Below are positions 1 through 7,701 of a stretch of DNA of 64,000 nt, one piece after another. This DNA is from Frateuria hangzhouensis (GTDB taxonomy: Bacteria; Pseudomonadota; Gammaproteobacteria; Xanthomonadales; Rhodanobacteraceae): assembly GCF_026410505.1 (NCBI RefSeq), contig NZ_JAPMIU010000009.1, positions 1 to 64,000 on the forward strand. The letters run 5' to 3'. Position numbers and translations under genes: made by a program. The first letter of the stretch is position 1. Every line of letters begins with the position of its first letter. Under the pieces are notes generated by a model, which saw nothing but the letters and a program-made list of their open reading frames with translations, was not told where the DNA came from and ran no database searches.

Positions 1-105
1 GCCGGCCCGTGGTCCCTGCGACCACCTCGACGAGGCCTCATACATAGACGCAGCCGGTCGTTCTTGACAGCAAACGGGGGTTGACCGTGGAGGCGAGTCC
101 ATACA

Positions 106-174
106 TAGGGTGGGCTTCAGCCCACCTTGCTGCATCGCCCCGATGAGGAAGCGGTGGGCTGCAGCCCACCCTAC
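106..174. repeat. REP-like inverted repeat, family A (TAGGGTGGGCT type)
   Basis: Two arms, TAGGGTGGGCTTCAGCCCACC on the left and a near-mirror image ending in CCCACCCTAC on the right, flank a short spacer. Related copies lie near 2591, 9741, 19570 and 33314, with a fragment near 35773. Each arm is itself a small palindrome, as in bacterial REP/BIME elements. The first 105 bases of the window hold no gene that I can recognise. Confidence 0.75.
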
Positions 175-188
175 GCAGCGGGCGAGTG

Positions 189-797
189 TCAGCCCACGCG
201 TGCCACGAACCGCAGCGCCACCGAGTTCATGCAGTAGCGCAGGCCGGTCGGCTCGGGGCCGTCGGTGAAAACGTGACCCAGGTGGCTGTCGCAACCGGCA
301 CAGCTGATCGCGGTGCGGGTCCAGCCGAACATGCGGTCGGTGCTCTCGATGACGTTCTGCCGGGCGATCGGCTGCCAGAAACTGGGCCAACCGGTGCCCG
401 AATCGAACTCGGTGGCCGCGTCGTAGAGCGCGGTGTCGCAGGCCAGGCAGCGGAACAGTCCGGGCACCGGCGGTCTTTCGTGCTGGCCGCTGAAGGCGCG
501 TTCGGTACCGTTGTGGCGCATGACCCGGTAGGAGGCGTCGGGCAGGCGTGCACGCCACTGCGCGTCGGTGAGCACCAGCTTGCGCACGTGGCAGGGGCCG
601 AGACGGTGGCCGTCGTTGGCGAAGCATTCGAGCAGCAGGTCCTTGCCGCCGGCCGCGGCGGGTGTGGCCGGCGCCGCACGCGCCGACAGGCGGGGGATCA
701 GCGCGCCACCGCCTACCGCGGCCAGCGCGCCGCCGGCGAGGACGGCGCCCAGGAAGCGGCGGCGTTCCATGGCGACGATGTCGTGAGTACGTGACAT
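189..797 (-). CDS. msrB: Exported peptide-methionine (R)-S-oxide reductase MsrB
   Basis: Reduces methionine-R-sulfoxide in oxidised proteins. The 202-residue product begins with a twin-arginine-like signal (ERRRFLGA at 11-18, then a hydrophobic Ala/Gly stretch), so it should act outside the cytoplasm. The MsrB fold follows. The structural zinc cysteines are C117/C120 (CLAC) and C166/C169 (CAGC), the GTGWPSF motif is near 134, and the catalytic cysteine is C189 in GLRYCMNS. The start at 797 has GGAG about 7 bases upstream. It lies 18 bases downstream of the dipZ-like gene and is surely co-transcribed with it. The upstream partner probably supplies the reducing power. Confidence 0.93.
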   Translation of the reverse strand: MSRTHDIVAMERRRFLGAVLAGGALAAVGGGALIPRLSARAAPATPAAAGGKDLLLECFANDGHRLGPCHVRKLVLTDAQWRARLPDASYRVMRHNGTERAFSGQHERPPVPGLFRCLACDTALYDAATEFDSGTGWPSFWQPIARQNVIESTDRMFGWTRTAISCAGCDSHLGHVFTDGPEPTGLRYCMNSVALRFVARVG

Positions 798-815
798 GGC
801 AGTCTCCGAAGGTGA

Positions 816-2534
816 TCAGCCGAAGGTGAAGGCGTACGCGCGCACGCCCGGGTCGAGGAAGGTGATCTCGAACAGCCGCTCGCCGTTGCCGTGCTTCTGG
901 CGCACCAGCTGGTACAGCCGCTGTTCGGTGACGGTGCCGTAGCCGTTCGCATCGACGTCCATGCCGTGGTCGTCTCCCGGCGGCTTGCCGTCGAGCGTGA
1001 CGCGGAAGCGCACCGGCTTGCCGTTCGCGCCGGGTCCCAGCACCAGATGCAGGTCGCGGCCGCGGAAGCGGTAGACGATGCGCCCGCCGGCGTGTTCGAG
1101 CACGGCATTTTCGGCGTGTACGTTCCAGCGGCCATCGAGCGACCATTGGCCAGGCGTCAGCGTGGCCGGTGCGCGGTAGTCCCAGGCGTCGTCGTGGGCC
1201 ACCGCACCGCCGGCGAAGTGCGCGGCTCGGGCGTAGCCGACGTAGGTTTCCGGCGAACGCATGGCATCGCCCGAGCCGGCCGCCTGCGCGCCCTTCGCGC
1301 CCGGCTGCACGTAGCCCGCGGGCAGGTCGGTGTGGCCGGCTTCGGTCAGCAGCTGGCGGATGATGTCCTCGCTTTGGGCGTAATTGCCCTCGCCGAAGTG
1401 ATGCGCGCGGATGCGGCCGCTGGCGTCGATGAAGTAGTGCGCCGGCCAGTACTGGTTGTTGAAGCCTTGCCAGATGGCGTAGTCGTTATCGAGCGCGACG
1501 GGGTAATCCACGCCCAGTTCCTTGACCGCGCGCGCCACGTTGCCCGGGTCCTTCTCGAAGGCGAATTCCGGCGCATGCACGCCGATCACCACCAGGCCGT
1601 CGTCCTTGTACTTGTCGTACCAGCCGCGCACGTAGGGCAGCGCGCGCAGGCAATTGATGCAGGAGTAGGTCCAGAAGTCGACCAGCACCACCTTGCCGCG
1701 CAGCGACTGGCGGGTGAGTGGCGGTGAATTGAGCCAGCTGGTGGCGCCGGCGAGCGAAGGCATCTCGCCTTCCACCGGCAGCGGCGCGCCGGCCCGGTGG
1801 GCCGGTTCCGGCGCGGGCGGCGGGCGCGCGGCGTCGAGCAGCTTCTGCTCCAGGCCGCCGGTGTTCGCCAGCGCCACGCGGGTCAGCACGCCGGTATCGA
1901 GCCCCAGCGCGATCGCCGCCACGCCGGCCAGCACCAGCACGCCGAGCGCGCGGCGCACCCATTCGCCAGCGCCGAGCGAGCGCTTCATCAGCGCGAACAC
2001 CCGGCCGCCGAGCAGCAGCGCCAGCGCCAGCGAAGTGGCCGCACCGGCCGCGTAGGTGAGCAACAGCAAGGTGGTCTGCACGCTGGCGCCATTGAGCGCC
2101 GCGCCGGTCAGCAGCAGGCCCAGGATCGGCCCCGCGCAGGGTGCCCACAACAGGCCGGTGGCGATGCCCAGACCGGTGGCCGACCATGCCGAGCCTTCGT
2201 CGTCCGGATGCTGCGACAACCGGTTGCCCAGCGCCACGAACGGGCGGGTGAGCCACTCGGCCAGCCGCGTGGACAGCAGCGTCAGACCCAGCAGTGCCAG
2301 CACCACCAGCGCGATGACGCGGCCGTACTGGTTGGCACGGACCGCCCACCCGCCGCCCACCGCCGCCAGCGTGGCCACCAGCGCGAAGGTGAGCGCCATG
2401 CCCAGCAGCATCGGCAGGCCGTTGCGCGCGAACGGTCGGTCGGCGCGCGCGAACACGAACGGCAGCACCGGCAGGATGCAGGGGCTGAGGATGGTCAGTA
2501 CGCCGCCGAGGTAGGCGAGGATCAGCAACAGCAT
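816..2534 (-). CDS. DipZ-like thiol-disulfide protein: CcdA membrane domain, TlpA-like thioredoxin domain, C-terminal beta domain
   Basis: Carries electrons across the inner membrane to periplasmic thiols. Residues 1-220 are a CcdA/DsbD-type membrane domain with the paired cysteines C19 (SPCILP) and C133 (APCAGP). After a Pro-rich linker, residues 250-400 form a TlpA/thioredoxin-like domain whose active site is C292-I-N-C295, preceded by FWTYS. The last 150 residues resemble the C-terminal beta-sandwich domain of mycobacterial DipZ. Length (572) and domain order match DipZ fusions. It is the first gene of an operon with msrB, so the likely job is feeding MsrB or other periplasmic repair enzymes. 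A sigma-F-type promoter lies 33 bases upstream of the start. Confidence 0.9.
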   Translation of the reverse strand: MLLLILAYLGGVLTILSPCILPVLPFVFARADRPFARNGLPMLLGMALTFALVATLAAVGGGWAVRANQYGRVIALVVLALLGLTLLSTRLAEWLTRPFVALGNRLSQHPDDEGSAWSATGLGIATGLLWAPCAGPILGLLLTGAALNGASVQTTLLLLTYAAGAATSLALALLLGGRVFALMKRSLGAGEWVRRALGVLVLAGVAAIALGLDTGVLTRVALANTGGLEQKLLDAARPPPAPEPAHRAGAPLPVEGEMPSLAGATSWLNSPPLTRQSLRGKVVLVDFWTYSCINCLRALPYVRGWYDKYKDDGLVVIGVHAPEFAFEKDPGNVARAVKELGVDYPVALDNDYAIWQGFNNQYWPAHYFIDASGRIRAHHFGEGNYAQSEDIIRQLLTEAGHTDLPAGYVQPGAKGAQAAGSGDAMRSPETYVGYARAAHFAGGAVAHDDAWDYRAPATLTPGQWSLDGRWNVHAENAVLEHAGGRIVYRFRGRDLHLVLGPGANGKPVRFRVTLDGKPPGDDHGMDVDANGYGTVTEQRLYQLVRQKHGNGERLFEITFLDPGVRAYAFTFG

Positions 2535-2566
2535 GAGGTGAGGTTTCCGCGGGAGTGTGGTTGGTA

Positions 2567-2592
2567 TTCGACGGTGGGTCCCGGCCGGTTAC
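2567..2592 (-). promoter_or_regulatory. Sigma-F-type promoter of dipZ-msrB (GTAACC-N16-CGAA)
   Basis: Read on the minus strand, GTAACC (2592-2587) is followed by exactly 16 bases and CGAA (2570-2567). The same bipartite motif with the same spacing occurs on the plus strand at 2671-2696 in front of the sigma gene. From memory, this is the consensus reported for Caulobacter sigma-F, whose antagonist is NrsF. The mirrored pair makes chance very unlikely. The -10 half lies 33 bases from the dipZ start. Confidence 0.82.
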
Positions 2593-2654
2593 GTCGGGCG
2601 GGCTTCGGCCCCCCTGGTGTCCGGAAGCAGCGGTGGGCTGAAGCCCACCCTACG
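2591..2654. repeat. REP-like inverted repeat, family A, degenerate left arm
   Basis: The right arm (GGTGGGCTGAAGCCCACCCT) matches the family A repeats. The left arm (GGGCGGGCTTCGGCCC) is diverged. It sits exactly between the two divergent sigma-F-type promoters and touches the -35 of the leftward one, so it may insulate the two transcription units. Confidence 0.6.
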
Positions 2655-2670
2655 CTTCGCTTCCTGCGAG

Positions 2671-2696
2671 GTAACCCGGCGGCCGGATGCAGCGAA
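2671..2696 (+). promoter_or_regulatory. Sigma-F-type autoregulatory promoter (GTAACC-N16-CGAA)
   Basis: GTAACC at 2671-2676, 16 bases, then CGAA at 2693-2696, about 28 bases before the proposed ATG of the sigma factor at 2725. It is identical in motif and spacing to the leftward promoter of dipZ-msrB. This points to autoregulation of the sigma/anti-sigma pair and to dipZ-msrB as its target. Confidence 0.82.
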
Positions 2697-2724
2697 CGTC
2701 CGGCATGCACTCCGCATCTTCGCC

Positions 2725-3375
2725 ATGCAGGGCTTGACCGCCACCGGCACCCTGGTCCTAGATGACCGCTCTTCCCCTTGGGCGAGCGTCGAGTCGACCG
2801 TGCCAGCCGAGCCTGCCAGCGACACCCCCGAACGCCGCCGTGCGGCGTGGATGGCGGCTGCCCAGGCCGGTGACCGGCGCGCCTACGAGCGCGTGCTGGC
2901 CGATTCGGTGGCGCTGATCCGCGCGGTCGCGCGCCGCCAGGGCGTGGCGCACGATCAGCTCGACGACGTGGTGCAGGAAACCCTGCTCACCGTGCACCGC
3001 GTGCGCCACACCTACGACCCGACACGCTCCTACGACGCCTGGCTGGCCGCGCTGGCCAGCCGTCGCGCGATCGACGGCATGCGCCGCAGCGGCCGGCAGG
3101 CACACCGCGAGGTCGGCGACGAGCGCGCTGTCGCACTGCATCCGGACGAGCAGGACGCCAGCGCCGAGAGCGAGCGCGCGCAGCAGGCCCGCCGCCTGCG
3201 CGCGGCGATCGACGAACTGCCGCCGGGCCAGCGCGAGGCGGTCGAGCAACTAGGCCTGAAGGAGCTGTCGCTGAACGAGGCCGCGGCGCGGACCGGTCGC
3301 AGTACCGGCGCGCTGAAGGTCAACCTGCATCGCGCGCTGAAGGCCCTGCGCGGCCGCATCCACGGAGACGACTAG
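2725..3375 (+). CDS. sigF: ECF sigma factor, SigF/NrsF-linked type
   Basis: A 216-residue ECF sigma factor. Region 2 includes DDVVQETLLTVHRVRHTYDP and a following RRAIDGMRR segment. Region 4 has LPPGQREAVEQLGLKELSLNEAA followed by a helix-turn-helix ending in KVNLHRALKALR. The reading frame is open upstream, but the ATG at 2725 fits a transcript from the GTAACC/CGAA promoter at 2671-2696. Start assignment remains moderate because no clear ribosome site precedes it and about 40 residues before region 2 are not conserved in type. The DUF1109 anti-sigma gene follows after 4 bases. The inferred role is a response to oxidative or metal stress, acting on the divergent methionine-sulfoxide repair operon. 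Confidence 0.88.
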   Translation: MQGLTATGTLVLDDRSSPWASVESTVPAEPASDTPERRRAAWMAAAQAGDRRAYERVLADSVALIRAVARRQGVAHDQLDDVVQETLLTVHRVRHTYDPTRSYDAWLAALASRRAIDGMRRSGRQAHREVGDERAVALHPDEQDASAESERAQQARRLRAAIDELPPGQREAVEQLGLKELSLNEAAARTGRSTGALKVNLHRALKALRGRIHGDD

Positions 3376-3379
3376 AACG

Positions 3380-4048
3380 ATGGCCGACCCACGCGCCCAC
3401 GATCGCCTGATCGCCGCGCTCGGCGCCGAACTGGCGCCGGTGCGCCGGCTGCGCCCGCCATGGCTGCGCACGCTGGGCTGGCTGGCGGTGGTGGCCGCCA
3501 TCGCGGTGATCCTGCTTGATCGCTACGGAAGCGCGCCGATGCTGGCGCGCTGGGCCGGCGCGCCGGACCTGGGCTGGGCCGGCCTGGGCGCGGGCCTGAC
3601 CGCCATCGCGGCGGCCTGGGCCGCATTTGCACTGGCCGTGCCGGGACGCCGTACCACCTGGGCATGGCTGCCGCTGGCGCCGGCGCTGCTGTGGATCGGC
3701 GCCAGCGGGCTGGGCTGCCTGCGCGAGTGGGTCGCGCCGGCCACGCACGTGGCCAGCGCGCACGAGGCGGGCGACTGCGTGTTCTTCATCATCGGGTTTT
3801 CGCTGCCGCTGTCGGCCTTGCTGATCGCGTTGCTGCGCCGGGCCTGCCCATTGCGACCGGTACTCACCGCCGTTCTGGTGGGGTTGGCCAGCGCCGCCGC
3901 CTCGGCCAGCCTGCTGGAGATCTGCCATGCCTTCGATGCGGCCGCGACCGACCTGCTGATGCACGCGCTGGCCGTAGCGGTGGTCGTGGCGCTCAACGCC
4001 GCGCTCGGCGGACGGCTGCTCTCGGCGCACGTGCGTCGCGCCGCCTGA
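3380..4048 (+). CDS. nrsF: NrsF-type (DUF1109) membrane anti-sigma factor
   Basis: A 222-residue protein with a short cytoplasmic N-terminus (about 35 residues, rich in Arg) and about six hydrophobic helices. Architecture, length and position directly after a SigF-type sigma factor match the DUF1109/NrsF family, which holds the sigma factor at the membrane until a stress signal. Cysteines occur in or near membrane helices (GLGCLREW near 113, GDCVFF near 131, RRACPL near 154, LEICHA near 181), and paired cysteines are known to be needed for sensing in this family. The gene starts 4 bases after the sigma stop, implying translational coupling. Confidence 0.88.
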   Translation: MADPRAHDRLIAALGAELAPVRRLRPPWLRTLGWLAVVAAIAVILLDRYGSAPMLARWAGAPDLGWAGLGAGLTAIAAAWAAFALAVPGRRTTWAWLPLAPALLWIGASGLGCLREWVAPATHVASAHEAGDCVFFIIGFSLPLSALLIALLRRACPLRPVLTAVLVGLASAAASASLLEICHAFDAAATDLLMHALAVAVVVALNAALGGRLLSAHVRRAA

Positions 4049-4092
4049 GACGCGCCTGCCGCAGGCTGGCCGCCTAACCAGGGAGGACAGCC

Positions 4093-4707
4093 ATGCTCAG
4101 CGAACGCTTCACCGCGGCCATCGATTACGCGCGCATTGCCCACGCGGACCAGACCCGCAAGGGCACCGCCATTCCCTACCTGCAACACCTGCTGGGCGTG
4201 GCCAGCCTTGTGCTCGAGTACGGTGGCGACGAGGACCAGGCGATCGCCGGCCTGCTGCACGATGTGCTGGAGGACTGCGGCGAGGCGCACGCCAGCGCCA
4301 TCGGCGAGCGTTTCGGCGCGCGCGTGCTGGCGATCGTGCGCGGCTGCACCGACGGCACCGCCGAAGCCAAGGCGGGACTCACGGATCCCGGCGCCCGCCG
4401 CCGTGACTGGCTGCGGCGCAAGCAGGGCTACCTCAACCACCTTGCGCACGCATCCGACGAGATGCTGCTGGTGTCCGGCTGCGACAAGTTGCACAACGCG
4501 CGCGCGATCGTCGGCGACCTGGAGCGGGCGGCGGTCGGGCCGCGCGTGTTCCAGCGCTTCACCGGCGGGCGCGACGGGACGCTGACCTATTACCGGCTGC
4601 TCGCCGACCTGTTCACGCAGCGTGGCTCGGCGATGGCGCCGGCGATCGAGATCGAGGTCGAGCGCATGCACGCGCTGGCCGGTGAGCCGGCCTGCCGCGC
4701 GGGCTGA
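4093..4707 (+). CDS. HD-domain phosphohydrolase, small-alarmone-hydrolase-like
   Basis: A 204-residue single-domain protein with the metal-binding pattern of RelA/SpoT-type HD hydrolases. His is in IAHADQTRKG near 17, a second His is in YLQHLLGV near 33, the HD pair is in LLHDVLEDC near 56, and an Asp appears in the later SGCDKLHNAR segment. It lacks synthetase, TGS and ACT domains. Such stand-alone enzymes (Mesh1-like) can remove pyrophosphate from (p)ppGpp, but members with other nucleotide substrates exist, so the substrate is inferred only. A GGAGG ribosome site lies just before the ATG. It does not clearly belong to an operon with its neighbours. Confidence 0.75.
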   Translation: MLSERFTAAIDYARIAHADQTRKGTAIPYLQHLLGVASLVLEYGGDEDQAIAGLLHDVLEDCGEAHASAIGERFGARVLAIVRGCTDGTAEAKAGLTDPGARRRDWLRRKQGYLNHLAHASDEMLLVSGCDKLHNARAIVGDLERAAVGPRVFQRFTGGRDGTLTYYRLLADLFTQRGSAMAPAIEIEVERMHALAGEPACRAG

Positions 4708-4747
4708 TCCGGCGCGACAATGGCCGTTCGCCGCCCGGAGACACGCC

Positions 4748-5812
4748 ATGTCCGCCTTTCTTCGTCCACTCGGTGTCGAGCATCCGCTGGTGCAGGCGCC
4801 GATGTCCGGCTCCAACACGCCCGCGCTGGTTGCCGCGGTAAGCGGTGCCGGCGGGCTCGGCTCGCTCGGCGCCGGCTACCTGGAGCCGCAGGCGCTGCTG
4901 GAACAGGCCGCACAGATCCGGGCCGCCATCGACCGCCCGTTCGCCCTCAACCTGTTCGTGCTGCCCGACGACTTCGAGGTGGACGAGGCGCAAGTGGATG
5001 CCGCTCGCCGCCGCCTCGACGCGCTGATGGAGAGTGAGGGCCTGGCCGTGCGAACCGAGCGTCCCGCGCGCTGGGCGCCTCGCTTCTCCGACCAGCTCGC
5101 AGCGTTGCGCGAGGCGCGTCCGGCGGTGGCGAGTTTCGCCTTCGGCCTGTTGAGCACGGCGCAGGTGCGCGAGCTGCAGGCGCGGAACGTCCGCGTGGTC
5201 GGCACCGCCACCAGCGTAGCCGAGGCACGCGCCTGGGCCGAACGCGGCGCCGACGCGATCTGCGTGCAGGGCGCCGAAGCCGGCGGCCACCGCGGCACCT
5301 TCCTGCATGCGCCTGAAGAGGCGCTGGTCGGCCTGTTCGCCCTGCTGCCGCTCACCGTCGCCGCGGTCGACATCCCGGTGTTCGCCGCCGGGGGCATCAT
5401 GGACGGGCGCGGCATGGTCGCCGCCGAAGTGCTGGGCGCCGACGCCAGCCAGCTCGGCACGGCCTTCCTGGCCTGCCCGGAATCGGCCGCGGCCGAGGCC
5501 TGGAAGCGCGACCTGCCGCAGGCGGCAGATCATCGCATCGGCACCATCTACAGCTTCTCCGGCCGCGCCGCGCGCGGACTGCGCAACCGCTACGTGGCAG
5601 CCATGCAGCCCTTTGCCGGCGAACTGCCGCCGTATCCGGTCCTCAACGCGCTGACCGCGCCGCTGCGCCGTGCGGCCGCCGCGGCCGGGCGGGGCGACCT
5701 GATCTCCGAATGGTGCGGGCAGGCCGCGGCGCTGGTGCGCCCGATGCCGGCCGCCGAACTGGTCCGCATGCTGATGCGCGAGTACGCGGCGGCGCGCTGC
5801 ACGCCCGCTTGA
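4748..5812 (+). CDS. Nitronate monooxygenase-like FMN enzyme (2-nitropropane dioxygenase family)
   Basis: A 354-residue TIM-barrel flavoprotein. It shows the N-terminal signature LGVEHPLVQAPMSG, an FMN phosphate-binding segment (VFAAGGIMDGRG near 210), the QGAEAGGHRGTF motif that carries the candidate catalytic His, and LGADASQLGTAFLACPES. The family oxidises alkyl nitronates such as propionate-3-nitronate. The ATG at 4748 begins the conserved domain directly. The frame is open further upstream but that part overlaps the previous gene and looks unrelated. It stands just before rsfS, where nadD is often found in relatives, so local order has changed. Confidence 0.88.
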   Translation: MSAFLRPLGVEHPLVQAPMSGSNTPALVAAVSGAGGLGSLGAGYLEPQALLEQAAQIRAAIDRPFALNLFVLPDDFEVDEAQVDAARRRLDALMESEGLAVRTERPARWAPRFSDQLAALREARPAVASFAFGLLSTAQVRELQARNVRVVGTATSVAEARAWAERGADAICVQGAEAGGHRGTFLHAPEEALVGLFALLPLTVAAVDIPVFAAGGIMDGRGMVAAEVLGADASQLGTAFLACPESAAAEAWKRDLPQAADHRIGTIYSFSGRAARGLRNRYVAAMQPFAGELPPYPVLNALTAPLRRAAAAAGRGDLISEWCGQAAALVRPMPAAELVRMLMREYAAARCTPA

Positions 5813-5840
5813 CGTGCCATAGAGCAGGGCCGGGTATACT
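5809..5840 (+). promoter_or_regulatory. Candidate promoter of rsfS
   Basis: TATACT at 5835-5840 is a strong -10 element about 24 bases before the rsfS ATG. TTGACG at 5809-5814 could be the -35 element, but the spacing of 20 is longer than ideal. Confidence 0.45.
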
Positions 5841-5863
5841 GCGCCGGCGCCATTCCGCGCCCT

Positions 5864-6295
5864 ATGCAAGCCCCGAGGCACCAGAACTTGAGCACGTCTC
5901 CCCGTAGCCAGCCTGCCGTTACCGCCGGGAAAGCGGTCGATACCCACAACCTGCGCAAGCTCGTGATCGACGCGCTGGAAGAGCTCAAGGCCAAGGACAT
6001 CCGCGAGATCGACGTCCGCGGCAAGACCTCCATCGCCGACCTGCTGGTGATCGCCTCGGGCACCTCGGCCCGCCATGTCAAATCCATCGCCGACGAAGTG
6101 GTCAAGTTCGCCAAGAAGGCGGGCGTGATGCCGCTCGGCGTCGAGGGCGAGCAGGAAGCCGAATGGGTGCTGGTCGACCTCGGCGATGTGATCGTCCACG
6201 TCATGCTGCCACGCATCCGCGAGTTCTACGGCCTGGAGCGCCTGTGGACCGTCGGCGACCGCGAGCCGGGCATGGATGCGGCGAACGCCGGCTGA
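5864..6295 (+). CDS. rsfS: Ribosomal silencing factor RsfS
   Basis: A 143-residue protein with the complete RsfS/Iojap domain from about residue 27. It contains [22 protein letters not shown], the segment around [12 protein letters not shown], and [14 protein letters not shown]. RsfS binds ribosomal protein uL14 and blocks subunit joining in starved cells. The ATG at 5864 adds a short polar leader. A TTG at 5888, preceded by GAGG, would start closer to the domain, so the start is uncertain by 8 codons. The partner rlmH follows on the same strand, but an inverted-repeat element is inserted between them. Confidence 0.93.
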   Translation: MQAPRHQNLSTSPRSQPAVTAGKAVDTHNLRKLVIDALEELKAKDIREIDVRGKTSIADLLVIASGTSARHVKSIADEVVKFAKKAGVMPLGVEGEQEAEWVLVDLGDVIVHVMLPRIREFYGLERLWTVGDREPGMDAANAG

Positions 6296-6461
6296 CGTTC
6301 TCCCTCTCCCCTCCGGGTAGAGGGTTGGCGTGAGGGGTCGCTCTTGCAATTTAGTGGCTACGAAGCGTGTGCTGCTTTAGAACCATCCTCACTATGAACA
6401 TTCCCGCGAGCCCCGCCCCCTCACCTCAATCCTCTCCCCGGAGGGGAGAGGAGGCGAACGT
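6295..6461. repeat. 167-bp inverted-repeat element between rsfS and rlmH (MITE-like)
   Basis: The element starts at the last base of the rsfS stop codon with ACGTTC, then CTCTCCCCTCCGG. It ends with CCGGAGGGGAGAGG, then GAACGT. The two ends are inverted copies of about 22 bases differing by a 2-base indel. The core is less GC-rich than its surroundings and encodes nothing. CTCTCCCC/GGGGAGAG palindromes of this kind are familiar from Xanthomonadales intergenic regions. Confidence 0.65.
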
Positions 6462-6486
6462 GGCGCTGCGCGCCGCTTTGTTCGAT

Positions 6487-6512
6487 TAAGCGGGCTCGTG
6501 CGAGCCCGCTTA
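6487..6512 (+). promoter_or_regulatory. Perfect 12-bp hairpin centred on the rlmH start codon
   Basis: TAAGCGGGCTCG (6487-6498), two loop bases TG, then CGAGCCCGCTTA (6501-6512). The GTG start codon of rlmH is 6498-6500, at the tip of this hairpin. No ribosome site is visible in the unpaired flank. In RNA, this structure would bury the initiation region. Confidence 0.7.
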
Positions 6513-6968
6513 CTTGCCATCGGCGAACGCATGCCCGGCTGGGTGGCCGAGGGCTTCGCCGAATACCGCAAGCGCCTGTCGCATGAACTGCCGCTGGAGC
6601 TGGTCGAGCTGAAGGCTGGCGCCCGCGGCAAGGGCCGCGACGATGCCCGCGCCACGCACGACGAGGGGGCGGCGATCCTCGCGGCGCTTGCGCGCGATAC
6701 CCATGTGATCGCCCTGGATGGCCGCGGCAAGACCTGGTCCAGCGAAGAGCTGGCCGGCCAGCTGGCGAACTGGCGCATGGCCGGGCGCGACCTGGCTTTC
6801 CTGATCGGCGGGCCCGACGGCCACGCGCCCGACGTGCTGGCGCGTGCCGATCAGCGGTGGTCGCTCGGGCCGCTCACGTTGCCGCACATGCTGGTGCGCC
6901 TGGTGCTGGCCGAGCAGCTGTACCGCGCCAGTACCTTGCTGGCAGGGCATCCGTACCACCGGGCCTAG
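6498..6968 (+). CDS. rlmH: 23S rRNA (pseudouridine-1915-N3)-methyltransferase RlmH
   Basis: A 156-residue SPOUT methyltransferase that modifies helix 69 of 23S rRNA. It has the family N-terminus (RARLLAIGERMPGWVAEGFAEY), the SAM-knot motif LIGGPDGHAPDVL, and the C-terminus SLGPLTLPHMLVRLVLAEQLYRA ending in HPYHRA. Alignment to the family places the start at the GTG at 6498, which lies at the apex of a hairpin. The gene normally follows rsfS directly. Here 202 bases with a repeat element separate them, so independent expression is possible. Confidence 0.93.
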   Translation: MRARLLAIGERMPGWVAEGFAEYRKRLSHELPLELVELKAGARGKGRDDARATHDEGAAILAALARDTHVIALDGRGKTWSSEELAGQLANWRMAGRDLAFLIGGPDGHAPDVLARADQRWSLGPLTLPHMLVRLVLAEQLYRASTLLAGHPYHRA

Positions 6969-7013
6969 AAACGGCGACGGAACCCGACGGGCAGAGTGGC
7001 CATCGTTCGCCCT

Positions 7014-7523
7014 TCAGGCTGCCAGTTGCGGCACTTCCGGATGCGCGTGCAGCGGCAGGTGCCGGGCCCCGGTGGCGAGCAGCGACGGGCAGGCGGCGGC
7101 GAGACGCTCCCGCGTGGCATCGATCACCACCAGGATGCGGCCGGCCTCGATGTCGCCCTTGAACTTGCGGTGCACCGCATCTGGCACGTCGGTGCCCACC
7201 AGCGCACCGGTCCAGCAACCGACCGCCGCGCCAGCCAGCGCAATGGCGGTGGCGCCCGCCAGCGTGACGCCCAGCGGTGGCACCGCGACGGCGATCAATC
7301 CCAGCAGCACGCCGGTGCCTCCGCCGCAGGCGGCGCCGCGGGCGGCGGCGGGATAGAAATCGGTGCGCCCGACCATCAGGTGGTCGGGAATGTGTTGCAG
7401 TTCGATGTCCTCGCGGGCGATCAGCGAGATGTCATCGTCGGGAATGCCGGCCTGGCGGGCGGCGGCCATGGCGGCACGCGCGGCGGCGAGGTCGGTGGTG
7501 CTGAATACGCAGCGGGTTTTCAT
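7014..7523 (-). CDS. Hypothetical membrane protein with N-terminal stress-protein-like domain and Gly/Ala-rich hydrophobic core
   Basis: A 169-residue protein. Residues 1-60 form a small alpha/beta unit (MKTRCVFSTTDLAAARAAM...) like the N-terminal domain of DUF1269/YflT-type stress proteins. Residues 70-115 are a glycine-rich hydrophobic hairpin (GGGTGVLLGLIAVAVPPLGV and a second segment) that probably enters the membrane. A soluble tail follows. The ATG at 7523 is chosen because GGGAG lies 7 bases upstream; an ATG two codons earlier is possible. Function is unknown. It is followed in the transcription direction by the 3' end of rlmH on the other strand. Confidence 0.7.
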   Translation of the reverse strand: MKTRCVFSTTDLAAARAAMAAARQAGIPDDDISLIAREDIELQHIPDHLMVGRTDFYPAAARGAACGGGTGVLLGLIAVAVPPLGVTLAGATAIALAGAAVGCWTGALVGTDVPDAVHRKFKGDIEAGRILVVIDATRERLAAACPSLLATGARHLPLHAHPEVPQLAA

Positions 7524-7701
7524 GGGCATCTCCCGGTGGGACGGCCCGTCCGGCACGACCGGGCGGCCATGCCGGTATCTTTCTCGCGCCCGGGTGATCG
7601 ACACGTGCGCCGATTGTTATCGGAAGCCGGGGTGGGGCAGGCGGCCGGGCGCTACGGCCCGCCGCTGCATCCACTGTCGTCTCCGATCGCCAATCCGATC
7701 C

